Positions 1 through 5,455 of a stretch of DNA of 5,465 nucleotides are shown piece after piece. Position 1 is the stretch's first letter; every line of letters starts with the position of its first letter. The DNA comes from Thiobacillus sp. (GTDB lineage: Bacteria; Pseudomonadota; Gammaproteobacteria; Burkholderiales; Thiobacillaceae). The translations under genes and the position numbers were made by a program. The notes under the pieces are model-generated. The model was not told where the DNA came from. It did not search any database and saw only the letters and a list, made by a program, of their open reading frames with translations. The stretch lies in assembly GCA_018780025.1 (NCBI GenBank), contig JADMKH010000064.1:1-5465 (forward strand). The letters run 5' to 3'.

Positions 1-139
1 CGAGATCCGGCTGGCCATACACCGTGATGCGCAACACATCGCCGGTGCCCATGCGATAGTCGTTATCCGCACTCCATGCCGGCGCTGCCAGCAGCACTGC
101 ACACATCATCAAAATACTACGCCACAACCTGCTGCTCAT
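1..139 (-). CDS. epsE: Polysaccharide export protein EpsE (Wza/OPX family), N-terminal part only
   Basis: This is the first 46 codons of an outer-membrane polysaccharide export (OPX) protein; the rest lies beyond base 1. The family forms the multimeric periplasm-to-surface channel for EPS. Residues 1-24 are a signal peptide: a basic start (SSRLWR), a hydrophobic core around residues 8-20, and a likely cleavage site after AWSA. The mature start, DNDYRMGTGDVLRITVYGQP, has the typical OPX opening of Y-x-(L/M)-G-x-G-D-V-L-x-(I/V)-x-V-(Y/W). There is no lipobox at the signal peptide end, so unlike E. coli Wza this appears not to be a lipoprotein; the only cysteine (residue 13) is inside the hydrophobic core in the wrong context. 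The ATG at 139 has a good Shine-Dalgarno (GGAGAG, four bases upstream). It follows epsL in the same direction after a 243-base gap holding REP palindromes. The epsE name is inferred from family and locus order. Confidence 0.9.
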   Translation of the reverse strand, partial: MSSRLWRSILMMCAVLLAAPAWSADNDYRMGTGDVLRITVYGQPDL

Positions 140-153
140 CGTTCTCTCCATTC

Positions 154-180
154 GGTGGCAGTTGCCATGGCTGCCGCACC
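154..180 (-). promoter_or_regulatory. Possible hairpin in the epsE leader
   Basis: On the plus strand GGTG and GCAG (154-161) can pair with CTGC and CACC (171-180), leaving a two-base CG bulge and a nine-base loop. In the minus-strand RNA this gives an eight-pair stem ending about 14 bases before the epsE start codon and just upstream of its Shine-Dalgarno. It could tune ribosome access, but a stem of this size can occur by chance in GC-rich DNA. Confidence 0.25.
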
Positions 181-230
181 TCTGCTTGAAATTACGTGCT
201 GCATAACCCGTCGAATACAGGCTATCCAGC

Positions 231-254
231 GGCGGGAAAGTGTTCCCGCCCTAC
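231..254 (-). repeat. REP palindrome 1 (GTAG type, minus orientation)
   Basis: On the minus strand a GTAG head (254-251) is followed by an eight-base stem (GGCGGGAA), a CACT loop and the complementary arm (TTCCCGCC). A GTAG tetranucleotide directly before a short palindrome is the signature of REP elements mobilised by RAYT-type (REP-associated tyrosine) transposases. It is head-to-head with the next REP, with ten bases between the two heads. Compared with that neighbour, the second stem pair is G:C instead of T:A, changed on both arms so the stem is kept. Confidence 0.85.
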
Positions 255-264
255 GCCACTATCC

Positions 265-288
265 GTAGGTCGGGAACACTTTCCCGAC
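265..288 (+). repeat. REP palindrome 2 (GTAG type, plus orientation)
   Basis: A GTAG head (265-268) is followed by the stem arm GTCGGGAA (269-276), loop CACT (277-280) and the perfect complementary arm TTCCCGAC (281-288). The unit has the same head, stem length and loop as REP 1 in the opposite orientation. Together the two form a BIME-like inverted pair between epsL and epsE. Confidence 0.88.
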
Positions 289-313
289 ATCCCCGCTTAC
301 CCCTGTCCGTTGC

Positions 314-337
314 GTCGGGAAGGTCTTCCCGACCTGC
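314..337 (-). repeat. REP palindrome 3 (degenerate GCAG head, minus orientation)
   Basis: Stem arms GTCGGGAA (314-321) and TTCCCGAC (326-333) are perfect and match REP 2. The loop differs (GACC on the minus strand), and the head reads GCAG instead of GTAG on the minus strand (337-334). The orientation call depends on that degenerate head. The unit lies tail-to-tail with REP 2, 25 bases away, and 45 bases downstream of the epsL stop codon, where it would fold at the 3' side of the epsL message. Confidence 0.75.
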
Positions 338-382
338 GGCATCTGCCACGCTCCTCGCAATGACGATTTGTTCAGGATTTCC

Positions 383-1555
383 CTAGAAATCCGCCCGAAC
401 ACTAACAAAGACCATATGAAATTTGTAATCGTTGACTGTCATATTTGAATCCCGACGGCCGGCCTGCAGGCCGACATCGATTGCGGCCATACGCATCGGG
501 GTGTAACGCATCGACAGCGAGCCGCCCAGGGTATCTTCGTCGCGCTGGACCAAACCGACGGCGTCCTGGAAGCTGCGGTTTTCAAATGAAGCGCCTGCGC
601 GCAGCGTGATTTTTCCAGTGGCCAGCCAGGATGCGCCGAGGCTGGTTCCCGTGCTCACTTGATAGCTGGCATTGATGTCGTCCGAGTTCGAAAGTTCACG
701 GTAGACCGACCAGTTCAGTGCGGTTTTTCCCGTTGGAAAATAGTCCGCCGTCAGTCGCCCCGCCATGCTGGAAAAACTATTCTGCGTGCTGTCGTTCTCG
801 CGCCGGACATAACCGATTTTCGCGTGCGTAACCAGCTTGCCGCTCACGTTCCAGTCGCCCAGCAGGTTGTATTCGGTCTGCGTATAGGCGCGGTCGACCA
901 GCGCGCCCGGCAAGCGATTGGGATATTCGCCCTCCACGCGCCGCATCTGGCCGCTCAGCTTGCTGCCCTTGGGGGTGGCGTAACCCAGCGTGGCCGAAAC
1001 GCTTCGATCTTCATAATCCAGCGGCGCCTGCTGCACCGTGCTGTTGGTCGACGCGGCCGCTGCCGCGCCCAGCCCCACATGCCAGCGCGGATGCAACTGC
1101 CAGTCGGCGCTGGCAAACCGGTTGTCGCGGGTGACCTGATTGTTGATCCGCAGGCCCGCCAGATCGCTGAAGCTGCTTTGCGTGACGCTCTCGGTTGCGC
1201 CCACCTGGCCCGACCAGTGGTTGCCCAGCCGCCAGTTCCATTTCAACTGGTAATCCGAGCCGTCGTAATCCAGTTGGGTGTTACGCGCAAAACGCACCTG
1301 GTTTTTGCTCGCGCTGGCGATGATGCGCTGGCGCCCCGGCTGCCAGTCCACGTTCAGCCCGGCGCTGAGCACGCCATACTGGTCGGATCGCTGCGGCACC
1401 AATGCATATTCGCTCTCGGCGAGACGAAACAGATTGCTGTCGTAATTGCGGGTGTAGGAGACGAACGGGCGGAAGGTATCGCCCTCTTTCGCCAGCGCGG
1501 GCATGGCCAGCGTACCCAGCACCGCCAAGCCGGCAAGCGGCAGCGCGTGCCTCAC
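383..1555 (-). CDS. epsL: EPS biosynthesis outer-membrane beta-barrel protein EpsL
   Basis: This 390-residue protein resembles the EpsL family, an outer-membrane component found in betaproteobacterial exosortase-associated EPS loci; its exact role (secretion aid or porin) is unproven. Residues 1-22 form a signal peptide (VRHALPLAGLAVLG core, cleavage after MPALA). The mature start FRPFVSYTRNYDSNLFRL has the family-typical D-S-N-L-F segment. The remainder is rich in alternating polar and hydrophobic strands with many Y, W and R residues and few long hydrophobic runs, as in a beta-barrel. It ends VFVSVRADF, with the terminal aromatic used in Bam-dependent assembly. I chose the GTG start at 1555: it lies directly before the signal peptide, has GGAG six bases upstream, and overlaps the protease stop codon in a GTGA junction. 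The frame stays open upstream to 1699, but that extension is Arg/Pro-rich, lies over the protease gene and would bury the signal peptide. The stop is TAG. Confidence 0.9.
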   Translation of the reverse strand: MRHALPLAGLAVLGTLAMPALAKEGDTFRPFVSYTRNYDSNLFRLAESEYALVPQRSDQYGVLSAGLNVDWQPGRQRIIASASKNQVRFARNTQLDYDGSDYQLKWNWRLGNHWSGQVGATESVTQSSFSDLAGLRINNQVTRDNRFASADWQLHPRWHVGLGAAAAASTNSTVQQAPLDYEDRSVSATLGYATPKGSKLSGQMRRVEGEYPNRLPGALVDRAYTQTEYNLLGDWNVSGKLVTHAKIGYVRRENDSTQNSFSSMAGRLTADYFPTGKTALNWSVYRELSNSDDINASYQVSTGTSLGASWLATGKITLRAGASFENRSFQDAVGLVQRDEDTLGGSLSMRYTPMRMAAIDVGLQAGRRDSNMTVNDYKFHMVFVSVRADF

Positions 1556-2244
1556 CAGAAGCTCCACTGGCCGGTGATCACCACGTAGGCGCCGAGCACG
1601 CCGTTGGTGACGGCGTGGGCGATGACGGGCGCCCACAGGTTGCGGGTGCGGATATACAGCCAGCCATACGCCAGCCCGGCAATCAGTCCGGCCAGCCATT
1701 GCAGATGTGCGGTGGCAAACAGCGCGCTGGCAATCAGCAGCGCCTTCAGGCCAATCCGCGCCGGATCGAGCGCCAGAAAATCGGGCTGCTGCACCCAGCG
1801 TTGAATAAACGAACGCCAGAACAGCTCTTCCATGATCGGCACCACCAATGCTGCGCCGGCGATGCGAAACGCCACCAGCAGCCAGTCGATCTGGCCGGCT
1901 TCATTGGTCGGGTTGTAGCCGTCGCCGGCCTCGCCCATCAGCATCCAGCCGGCATCCAGATTGATCCACAACACCAGCACCCCCAGACCCACCGCCAGCG
2001 ACAGCAACAGATGCCTGAGCGGCAGGCCATAGGATTTGAGTTCGGTGTAATGGCGCCACAGCACCGCCAGCGCCAGCGCCACCAGTCCGGCCTTCACCGG
2101 ATACAGCCAGCGAACGTCGAAGCCGGGCGCCCAGTCGGGCAACAGGCCTTCCAGCGCAAGCAGGGCGATATACAGCCCGAACGGCAGGCTGCGAACGAAT
2201 AGAGGAGACATGGCGAAACAGGCGCGGCTTGTCGCCACGCCCAT
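1552..2244 (-). CDS. CAAX-type intramembrane protease of an EPS/PEP-CTERM locus
   Basis: This is a 230-residue multi-pass inner-membrane protein of the CAAX protease/ABI (CPBP) superfamily, matching the CAAX protease-related branch that recurs in exosortase-linked EPS loci. All three catalytic motifs are present: EELFWR (E139, E140, R144), FATAH (F176, H180) and HAVTN (H210, N214). Hydrophobic segments lie near residues 20-36, 47-63, 77-94, 122-138, 168-178, 183-198 and 205-223. The substrate is not known; proteolysis of a membrane or surface component is inferred from the motifs. The first in-frame ATG, at 2244, is four bases after the epsD stop, which suggests coupled translation. An alternative ATG at 2211 (MSPLFVRSLPF) begins where the hydrophobic protein starts and would give 219 residues. 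Neither has a clear Shine-Dalgarno, so the start is uncertain. The stop overlaps the epsL start by four bases. Confidence 0.92.
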   Translation of the reverse strand: MGVATSRACFAMSPLFVRSLPFGLYIALLALEGLLPDWAPGFDVRWLYPVKAGLVALALAVLWRHYTELKSYGLPLRHLLLSLAVGLGVLVLWINLDAGWMLMGEAGDGYNPTNEAGQIDWLLVAFRIAGAALVVPIMEELFWRSFIQRWVQQPDFLALDPARIGLKALLIASALFATAHLQWLAGLIAGLAYGWLYIRTRNLWAPVIAHAVTNGVLGAYVVITGQWSFW

Positions 2245-2248
2245 CAGA

Positions 2249-3196
2249 TTATTTCAGGCCGGAAATCCCTTTGCTGATCGCAGCGGCATCAGCATCGGGA
2301 GCAACTTTTTCAGTCGGCACGGCGGCGGCTGGAGCAGGTGCTTCCTTGCCCGCATCGACAAACTCTCCCACATATTCGATTTTGGCAGCAGCCTTCAGCC
2401 CATCCAGCTCAGCCTTGGCTGCCTGCTGGCGTGCCTGTGTCTGCAGCAGGCGCGCAATTGCCGGCCTGGCCTGTTCAAGCGTCACCGGCTGCGCTTGCGA
2501 ACCGGCAAGCACGATCACCAGCAGGCCATCCGGTGCGTTCATTATCATCGCCTGACCGTCCGGCATTGCGGCCAGCTTGGGCAGAATGGCCAGCGGCAAC
2601 TGCTCGGCCGGCTTCACCCCCTGCTCCGCTTTCGCCGGCAGGTTTTCAGCCTTCAGCCAGGCGGCAAAATCGTTCAGCGTTTTGGAAGCGGCCAACTGCG
2701 CGCGAATCGCTTCGTGTTTGTCTTTCGGGGCCTTGATCGAGATTTCCTGCAGGCGATAAATCTTGCGCTTGGCAAACAGTTCCGGATGCGCGTTGAAATA
2801 GTCGGTCACCTCTGCCTCGGCCGGATCGGCCGGCGTGCCAAGCTTGCGGCCCATATAAGCCTCGGCCAGAATCTGGCGACGCGCCGCGTCCAGCGTCTGT
2901 ACCACTGCGGGGTCGCGGTCGAGCTTGTCGGTCAGCGCCTTTTGCACCAGCACTTCCTGATCCACCAGGTTGCGCACCACCTGCAGCGAGGCTGCCCTGG
3001 ATTGCTCCTTGTCCAGATTGGGAATGCGCTGCAACGCGTGATTCACCTGATGCACCGTCAGTTCGGTACCATTGACCTTGGCCGCAACCTGCGTCGGCGC
3101 TTTTTCGTCGGCTACGGCCTCTTTCTTGCCCTCGCCGCAGCCGGCAACCAGCGCAGCAATCAACAACGACAGATACACTTTCTTGAAACCGCACAT
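2249..3196 (-). CDS. epsD: EpsD-family lipoprotein, parvulin/SurA-like peptidyl-prolyl isomerase homologue
   Basis: This 315-residue periplasmic lipoprotein fits the EpsD branch of the SurA/PrsA-like isomerase and chaperone family, thought to help fold or assemble EPS machinery. A short signal ends in the lipobox LVAGC with the lipidated cysteine at residue 20; glycine follows, so there is no Asp-type inner-membrane retention signal. Residues 36-145 form the SurA-like helical N-terminal region (VNGTELTVHQVNHAL, VVRNLVDQEVLVQKAL, then YFNAHPELFAKRKIYRLQEI). Residues 146-232 occupy the parvulin position but lack the usual GGDLG-type core, so isomerase activity is doubtful. A helical stretch (237-272) and an Ala/Pro-rich tail (285-315) follow. 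I chose ATG at 3196 because AGGA lies eight bases upstream and the signal peptide is then normal. A GTG at 3214 would add six residues but would bring that Shine-Dalgarno inside the gene. It lies 180 bases after epsB and four bases before the protease gene. Confidence 0.88.
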   Translation of the reverse strand: MCGFKKVYLSLLIAALVAGCGEGKKEAVADEKAPTQVAAKVNGTELTVHQVNHALQRIPNLDKEQSRAASLQVVRNLVDQEVLVQKALTDKLDRDPAVVQTLDAARRQILAEAYMGRKLGTPADPAEAEVTDYFNAHPELFAKRKIYRLQEISIKAPKDKHEAIRAQLAASKTLNDFAAWLKAENLPAKAEQGVKPAEQLPLAILPKLAAMPDGQAMIMNAPDGLLVIVLAGSQAQPVTLEQARPAIARLLQTQARQQAAKAELDGLKAAAKIEYVGEFVDAGKEAPAPAAAVPTEKVAPDADAAAISKGISGLK

Positions 3197-3260
3197 TATC
3201 GTTTTCCTTTTCACCTGAATTGCCGGAAATTATGTGGCGTGAATGTTACGAGACTGTTTC

Positions 3261-3307
3261 AGCTTTGAAAGTGCAACGAGATGCTGCCGCATTCAATGCT
3301 CAAAGCT
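3261..3307 (-). promoter_or_regulatory. Inverted repeat in the epsB-epsD spacer
   Basis: AGCTTTGA (3261-3268) and its exact complement TCAAAGCT (3300-3307) bracket a 31-base loop. The loop end includes a second small dyad, GCATTCAATGC (3289-3299). No T-run follows on either strand, so it is not a standard intrinsic terminator. It lies 65 bases or more before the epsD start and could be an operator, processing site or attenuator for the epsD part of the operon. No promoter is obvious in the spacer. The repeat is seen directly; the function is a guess. Confidence 0.3.
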
Positions 3308-3376
3308 CACCGCGCCTTCCCGGTTGTTCTGCCGAGTCCAGTGCATGCCAGACCTGATGTGTACCCGTTTGATCCG

Positions 3377-4759
3377 TCAATACGCGTTCTGGTCGCGCCA
3401 GACCACAACGAGCGTTTTGCTTATGATCATGAGATCGAATACCAGCGACCAGTTGCGCATGTAGTCAATGTCGTACTGAATGCGGGCGCGCATTTTGTCG
3501 AGGGTTTCAGTTTCGCCGCGCAAGCCATTGACCTGCGCCCAGCCGGTGATGCCGGGTTTGACCTTGTGGCGCAGCATGTAGCCCTTGATGAGCTTGCGGT
3601 ATTGCTCGTTGTGGGCGACGGCATGGGGGCGCGGGCCGACGACGCTCATGCGGCCCTGCAGCACGTTGATGAACTGCGGCAGTTCGTCCAGCGAGGTGCG
3701 GCGAATGAAGGCGCCAAAGCGGGTGATGCGGGGATCGCCGCGGCCGGCTTGCCGGATGGTGTCGCCATCATCGCAGACGCGCATGGAGCGAAATTTGTAA
3801 ACGAGTATTTCCTGGCCGTCGAGGCCATAGCGCCGCTGCTTGAAGATGACGGGACCGGGCGACGACAGCTTGACGCCAACGGCCAGTATCAGCAGCAGCG
3901 GCCAGATCAGCAGCAGGATGAGGCCGGCGATGACGACATCGCTGATGCGCTTGCCAATGCCGCTGACGCCAAGGGTGGGCGATTCGGTGAGGGCAACGAC
4001 GGGCATGCCGTGAATGTGATCGACCCGCGCCTGAATCAGGTCGGAGACGAAGATATCCGGCACAAAATAGACCGATGCGGTGGTGTCGCGCAGGGCGTCG
4101 AGCAGGCTCAGGGTGCGCGGGTGTGCGGCCATGGGCAGCGTGATGTAGAGAAGGTCGATGCCGTTACGGTTGACGTAGTCGGGGATGTCGGCCAGCCGTC
4201 CCAGCAGTTGTTTCGGGTTGGCAAGCTGGGTGCGATCGATGGTCCGGTCGTCGAAAAAGCCGACCACATCCACCCCCAGTGCAAGGTCATTGGCAAAGCG
4301 CCCGCGCAATTCCGTGCCCAGATGCCCCGCACCGACAATAAGCGCGCGGCGGCGTCCGCCTTCCAGCAGCAGTAAACGCGGCAGCAACTTGCGTGTGATG
4401 CGATGCGCAACCCACATGGCAACAGGGGTGGCGAGCACCCACGCCAGAACCAGATCAGGCGGGAAATAATCAAGATAACCGGTGGAATAACCGAACATCA
4501 GGATCAGACCGGACAAAAAAAACCAGGGCATGACGACTTCGTTCCAGAAGGCGCGCAGCGTGACTTCGGGCCATTTGCCGGGAAAGGTCAGAGTGAAGAC
4601 GATCAGGGCCAGGATGGGGTAAGGGCCGCTAAAGGGTTCGTCAAAATAGAGGGTGCAGCCGATCAGCACCAGCACAGCCACAAAAGGGTCGAGCAGAGTT
4701 TTGGTCAGCGATACAACTGAAAGCTGCTGCCGGAACAGCCACTGATTATGGTTTGTCAT
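3377..4759 (-). CDS. epsB: Undecaprenyl-phosphate sugar (probably glucose) phosphotransferase EpsB
   Basis: This 460-residue inner-membrane protein of the WcaJ/polyprenyl-glycosylphosphotransferase family starts repeat-unit synthesis by moving a sugar 1-phosphate from a UDP-sugar to undecaprenyl phosphate. The length fits the long (WcaJ-like) class. Hydrophobic segments at about 22-37, 46-59, 76-92 and 102-118 form the N-terminal membrane domain. A nucleotide-binding-like fold follows (LIVGAGHLG, 140-148). A membrane-dipping helix (272-296, after KRISD) opens the catalytic sugar-transferase domain, with KFRSM (322-326), SLDELPQ holding the catalytic Asp-Glu pair (D358, E359), VGPRP (374-378), KPGITGWAQVNG (401-412) and YDIDYMRNWS (429-438). 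The catalytic domain is complete. Glucose is the usual substrate, but galactose cannot be excluded from sequence. The ATG at 4759 has a weak AAGAAG site. It is the first gene of the visible locus. The epsB name follows Methylobacillus usage. Confidence 0.95.
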   Translation of the reverse strand: MTNHNQWLFRQQLSVVSLTKTLLDPFVAVLVLIGCTLYFDEPFSGPYPILALIVFTLTFPGKWPEVTLRAFWNEVVMPWFFLSGLILMFGYSTGYLDYFPPDLVLAWVLATPVAMWVAHRITRKLLPRLLLLEGGRRRALIVGAGHLGTELRGRFANDLALGVDVVGFFDDRTIDRTQLANPKQLLGRLADIPDYVNRNGIDLLYITLPMAAHPRTLSLLDALRDTTASVYFVPDIFVSDLIQARVDHIHGMPVVALTESPTLGVSGIGKRISDVVIAGLILLLIWPLLLILAVGVKLSSPGPVIFKQRRYGLDGQEILVYKFRSMRVCDDGDTIRQAGRGDPRITRFGAFIRRTSLDELPQFINVLQGRMSVVGPRPHAVAHNEQYRKLIKGYMLRHKVKPGITGWAQVNGLRGETETLDKMRARIQYDIDYMRNWSLVFDLMIISKTLVVVWRDQNAY

Positions 4760-5036
4760 GACTTCTTTGCATCGTTTCGATGCGGATTCCTTGGCAACCT
4801 GTGGGCAGGCGCGTTACCTATCAAAAAGAAGCGGGAGATAACGGATCATGAAATGAACAGGTGGCCAGGCAACGAAGTCATCCCCCCCACCAGCCCGATT
4901 CAACACGACAGCCTCAGCACGGAAACCACAATGCCTTCATGGCTGGCATTGAACGACCAATGTGGCTCCCGATTCGGTCTAACCAATGACGTCCGGGATA
5001 ATGCACTTTTTGTATGTATGTTTCTTTACAGAACCC
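4760..5036. other. Divergent spacer upstream of epsB and of the HU-like frame
   Basis: No supportable gene is present. On the minus strand TTGCCT (4872-4867) and CATGAT (4850-4845), 16 bases apart, are a possible but weak sigma-70 promoter for epsB. On the plus strand GATAAT (4997-5002), with TTCGGT 18 bases upstream (4973-4978), is a weak promoter candidate for the HU-like frame. Small dyads include CATTG/CAATG (4947-4951 and 4958-4962) and the epsB leader hairpin listed separately. An eps operon is normally controlled from this kind of upstream region, but I recognise no specific regulator site. Confidence 0.4.
4769..4783 (-). promoter_or_regulatory. Perfect dyad in the epsB leader, next to its ribosome binding site
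   Basis: The minus strand reads GCATCGAAACGATGC: a perfect six-base inverted repeat around a three-base AAA centre. It ends nine bases before the epsB ATG and directly abuts the weak AAGAAG ribosome site. As RNA it is a stable six-pair tri-loop hairpin; as DNA it resembles a compact operator. Either could affect epsB expression. The symmetry is seen; the role is inferred. Confidence 0.35.
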
Positions 5037-5303
5037 ATGTCGCTTGCCCGGAAAACCGGAGAGCCGTATGCGCAGCTTCATGGTTCCGCAGCAAGACAAG
5101 TTCAAAAAACATTCGCTTCCAGAACGCTCAAAAAATCAAATGACCCCAGGCATAGCCGAGGGTCCATTGAAGTACGCAAGCGCGCCGCGCGCACGGGCCG
5201 CAATCCCGAAACCGGCAAAGCGCTGAAAATCAAGGCCGCCAAGGTTACGGCGTTCAAGCCGGACGCAACGCTGAAGGACTCGGTGAACGGCGTCAAGAAA
5301 TGA
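5037..5303 (+). pseudogene. Probable decayed or chimeric HU-family DNA-binding protein gene
   Basis: The frame encodes 88 residues from the ATG at 5037. From about residue 42 onward it is clearly HU/IHF-family: GSIEVRKRAARTGRNPETG contains the conserved arm core R-x-A-R-x-G-R-N-P. It continues as KIKAAKV-AFKP--TLKDSV, with a Lys-rich end, at the normal C-terminal position. HU dimers bind and bend DNA. The first 41 residues are not convincingly HU: SAARQVQKTFASRTLKKSND weakly recalls helix 2 (AA-K-V---F-S-T--LKKGD), but the P-G-F-G beta-strand region is absent from this frame. A neighbouring frame reads MTPGIAEG just there, as if frameshifted. Codon use also changes sharply: AGA, AGG, CGA and A-rich codons before residue 44, G/C-ending codons after. 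The total is near the family's 90 residues. No Shine-Dalgarno precedes the ATG, and the frame is open back to 4986. It may instead be an expressed divergent protein. Confidence 0.6.
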
Positions 5304-5417
5304 GCGCCGTTCCACTTCCCGTGGCCACGAAAAGTCTGCCATCCACAGAAAGTGTGGTCGGTTTGTTATGGTGTTGGAGATGAATATTGATCCGGCATCA
5401 TTTAACCGAAAGAGGGA

Positions 5418-5441
5418 GTAGGTCGGCAATACTTTGCCGAC
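5418..5441 (+). repeat. REP palindrome 4 (GTAG type, plus orientation)
   Basis: A GTAG head (5418-5421) is followed by the arm GTCGGCAA (5422-5429), loop TACT (5430-5433) and the perfect complementary arm TTGCCGAC (5434-5441). Architecture and length match REPs 1-3. The sixth stem pair is C:G instead of G:C, changed on both arms, marking a sister sub-family. It lies 114 bases after the HU-like stop codon. Confidence 0.85.
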
Positions 5442-5455
5442 GCACGCTGCGGGCT

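Larger units (their letters stand above)
140..382. other. Gene-free spacer between epsL and epsE, carrying three REP palindromes and a 5'-UTR hairpin
   Basis: No coding sequence with family resemblance or a supported start is visible here. Bases 231-337 hold three REP-type stem-loops, listed separately. Bases 140-230 form the leader of epsE, with its Shine-Dalgarno at about 144-149 and an imperfect hairpin at 154-180. I found no convincing sigma-70 promoter for epsE and no stem followed by a T-run on either strand. This spacer is long for a gap inside an EPS operon whose previous two junctions are 4 bases or overlapping, so it may mark a transcript-processing or attenuation point. Confidence 0.7.

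Noticed and set aside
231..337. CRISPR-like or tandem repeat array
   Set aside because: The units are inverted relative to one another, only 24 bases long, palindromic with GTAG heads, and unevenly spaced (10 and 25 bases). This is REP, not CRISPR, structure.
659..1588. Plus-strand open frame (309 codons) opposite epsL
   Set aside because: It has no recognisable domain and Arg/Val/Ala-rich content. The opposite strand encodes a signal peptide and a beta-barrel protein ending in phenylalanine.
1556..1699. 48-codon upstream extension of epsL
   Set aside because: It overlaps the catalytic C-terminus of the protease gene, is Arg/Pro/His-rich, and would place the signal peptide internally.
1402..2202. 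Plus-strand open frame (266 codons) opposite the CAAX protease
   Set aside because: It is Arg/Gln/His-rich shadow sequence; the opposite strand has three intact protease motifs and membrane segments.
3197..3214. Alternative GTG start six codons upstream for epsD
   Set aside because: The AGGA ribosome site would fall inside the gene, and the ATG at 3196 already gives a normal lipoprotein signal peptide.
2210..3268. Long plus-strand open frame (352 codons) opposite epsD
   Set aside because: It is an Arg/Gln/Leu-rich shadow of epsD, which has a lipobox and SurA-like sequence on the other strand.
3281..4375. Long plus-strand open frame (364 codons) opposite epsB
   Set aside because: It is antisense to a gene with every sugar-transferase motif. 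Its product is Asp/Gly/Ala/Gln-rich with no family resemblance, as expected from reading a GC-rich gene backwards.
4748..5143. Plus-strand open frame (131 codons) across the epsB upstream spacer
   Set aside because: It has no family resemblance and no ribosome site, begins inside epsB, and shows no consistent codon preference.
5286..5311. Intrinsic terminator after the HU-like frame
   Set aside because: AACGGCG and CGCCGTT can form a seven-pair stem across the stop codon, but the loop is 12 bases and no T-run follows (TCCACTTCCC).
5320..5329. Ten-base palindrome CGTGGCCACG
   Set aside because: It is a single short palindrome in GC-rich DNA with no repeat, promoter or gene start next to it, so chance is a sufficient explanation.
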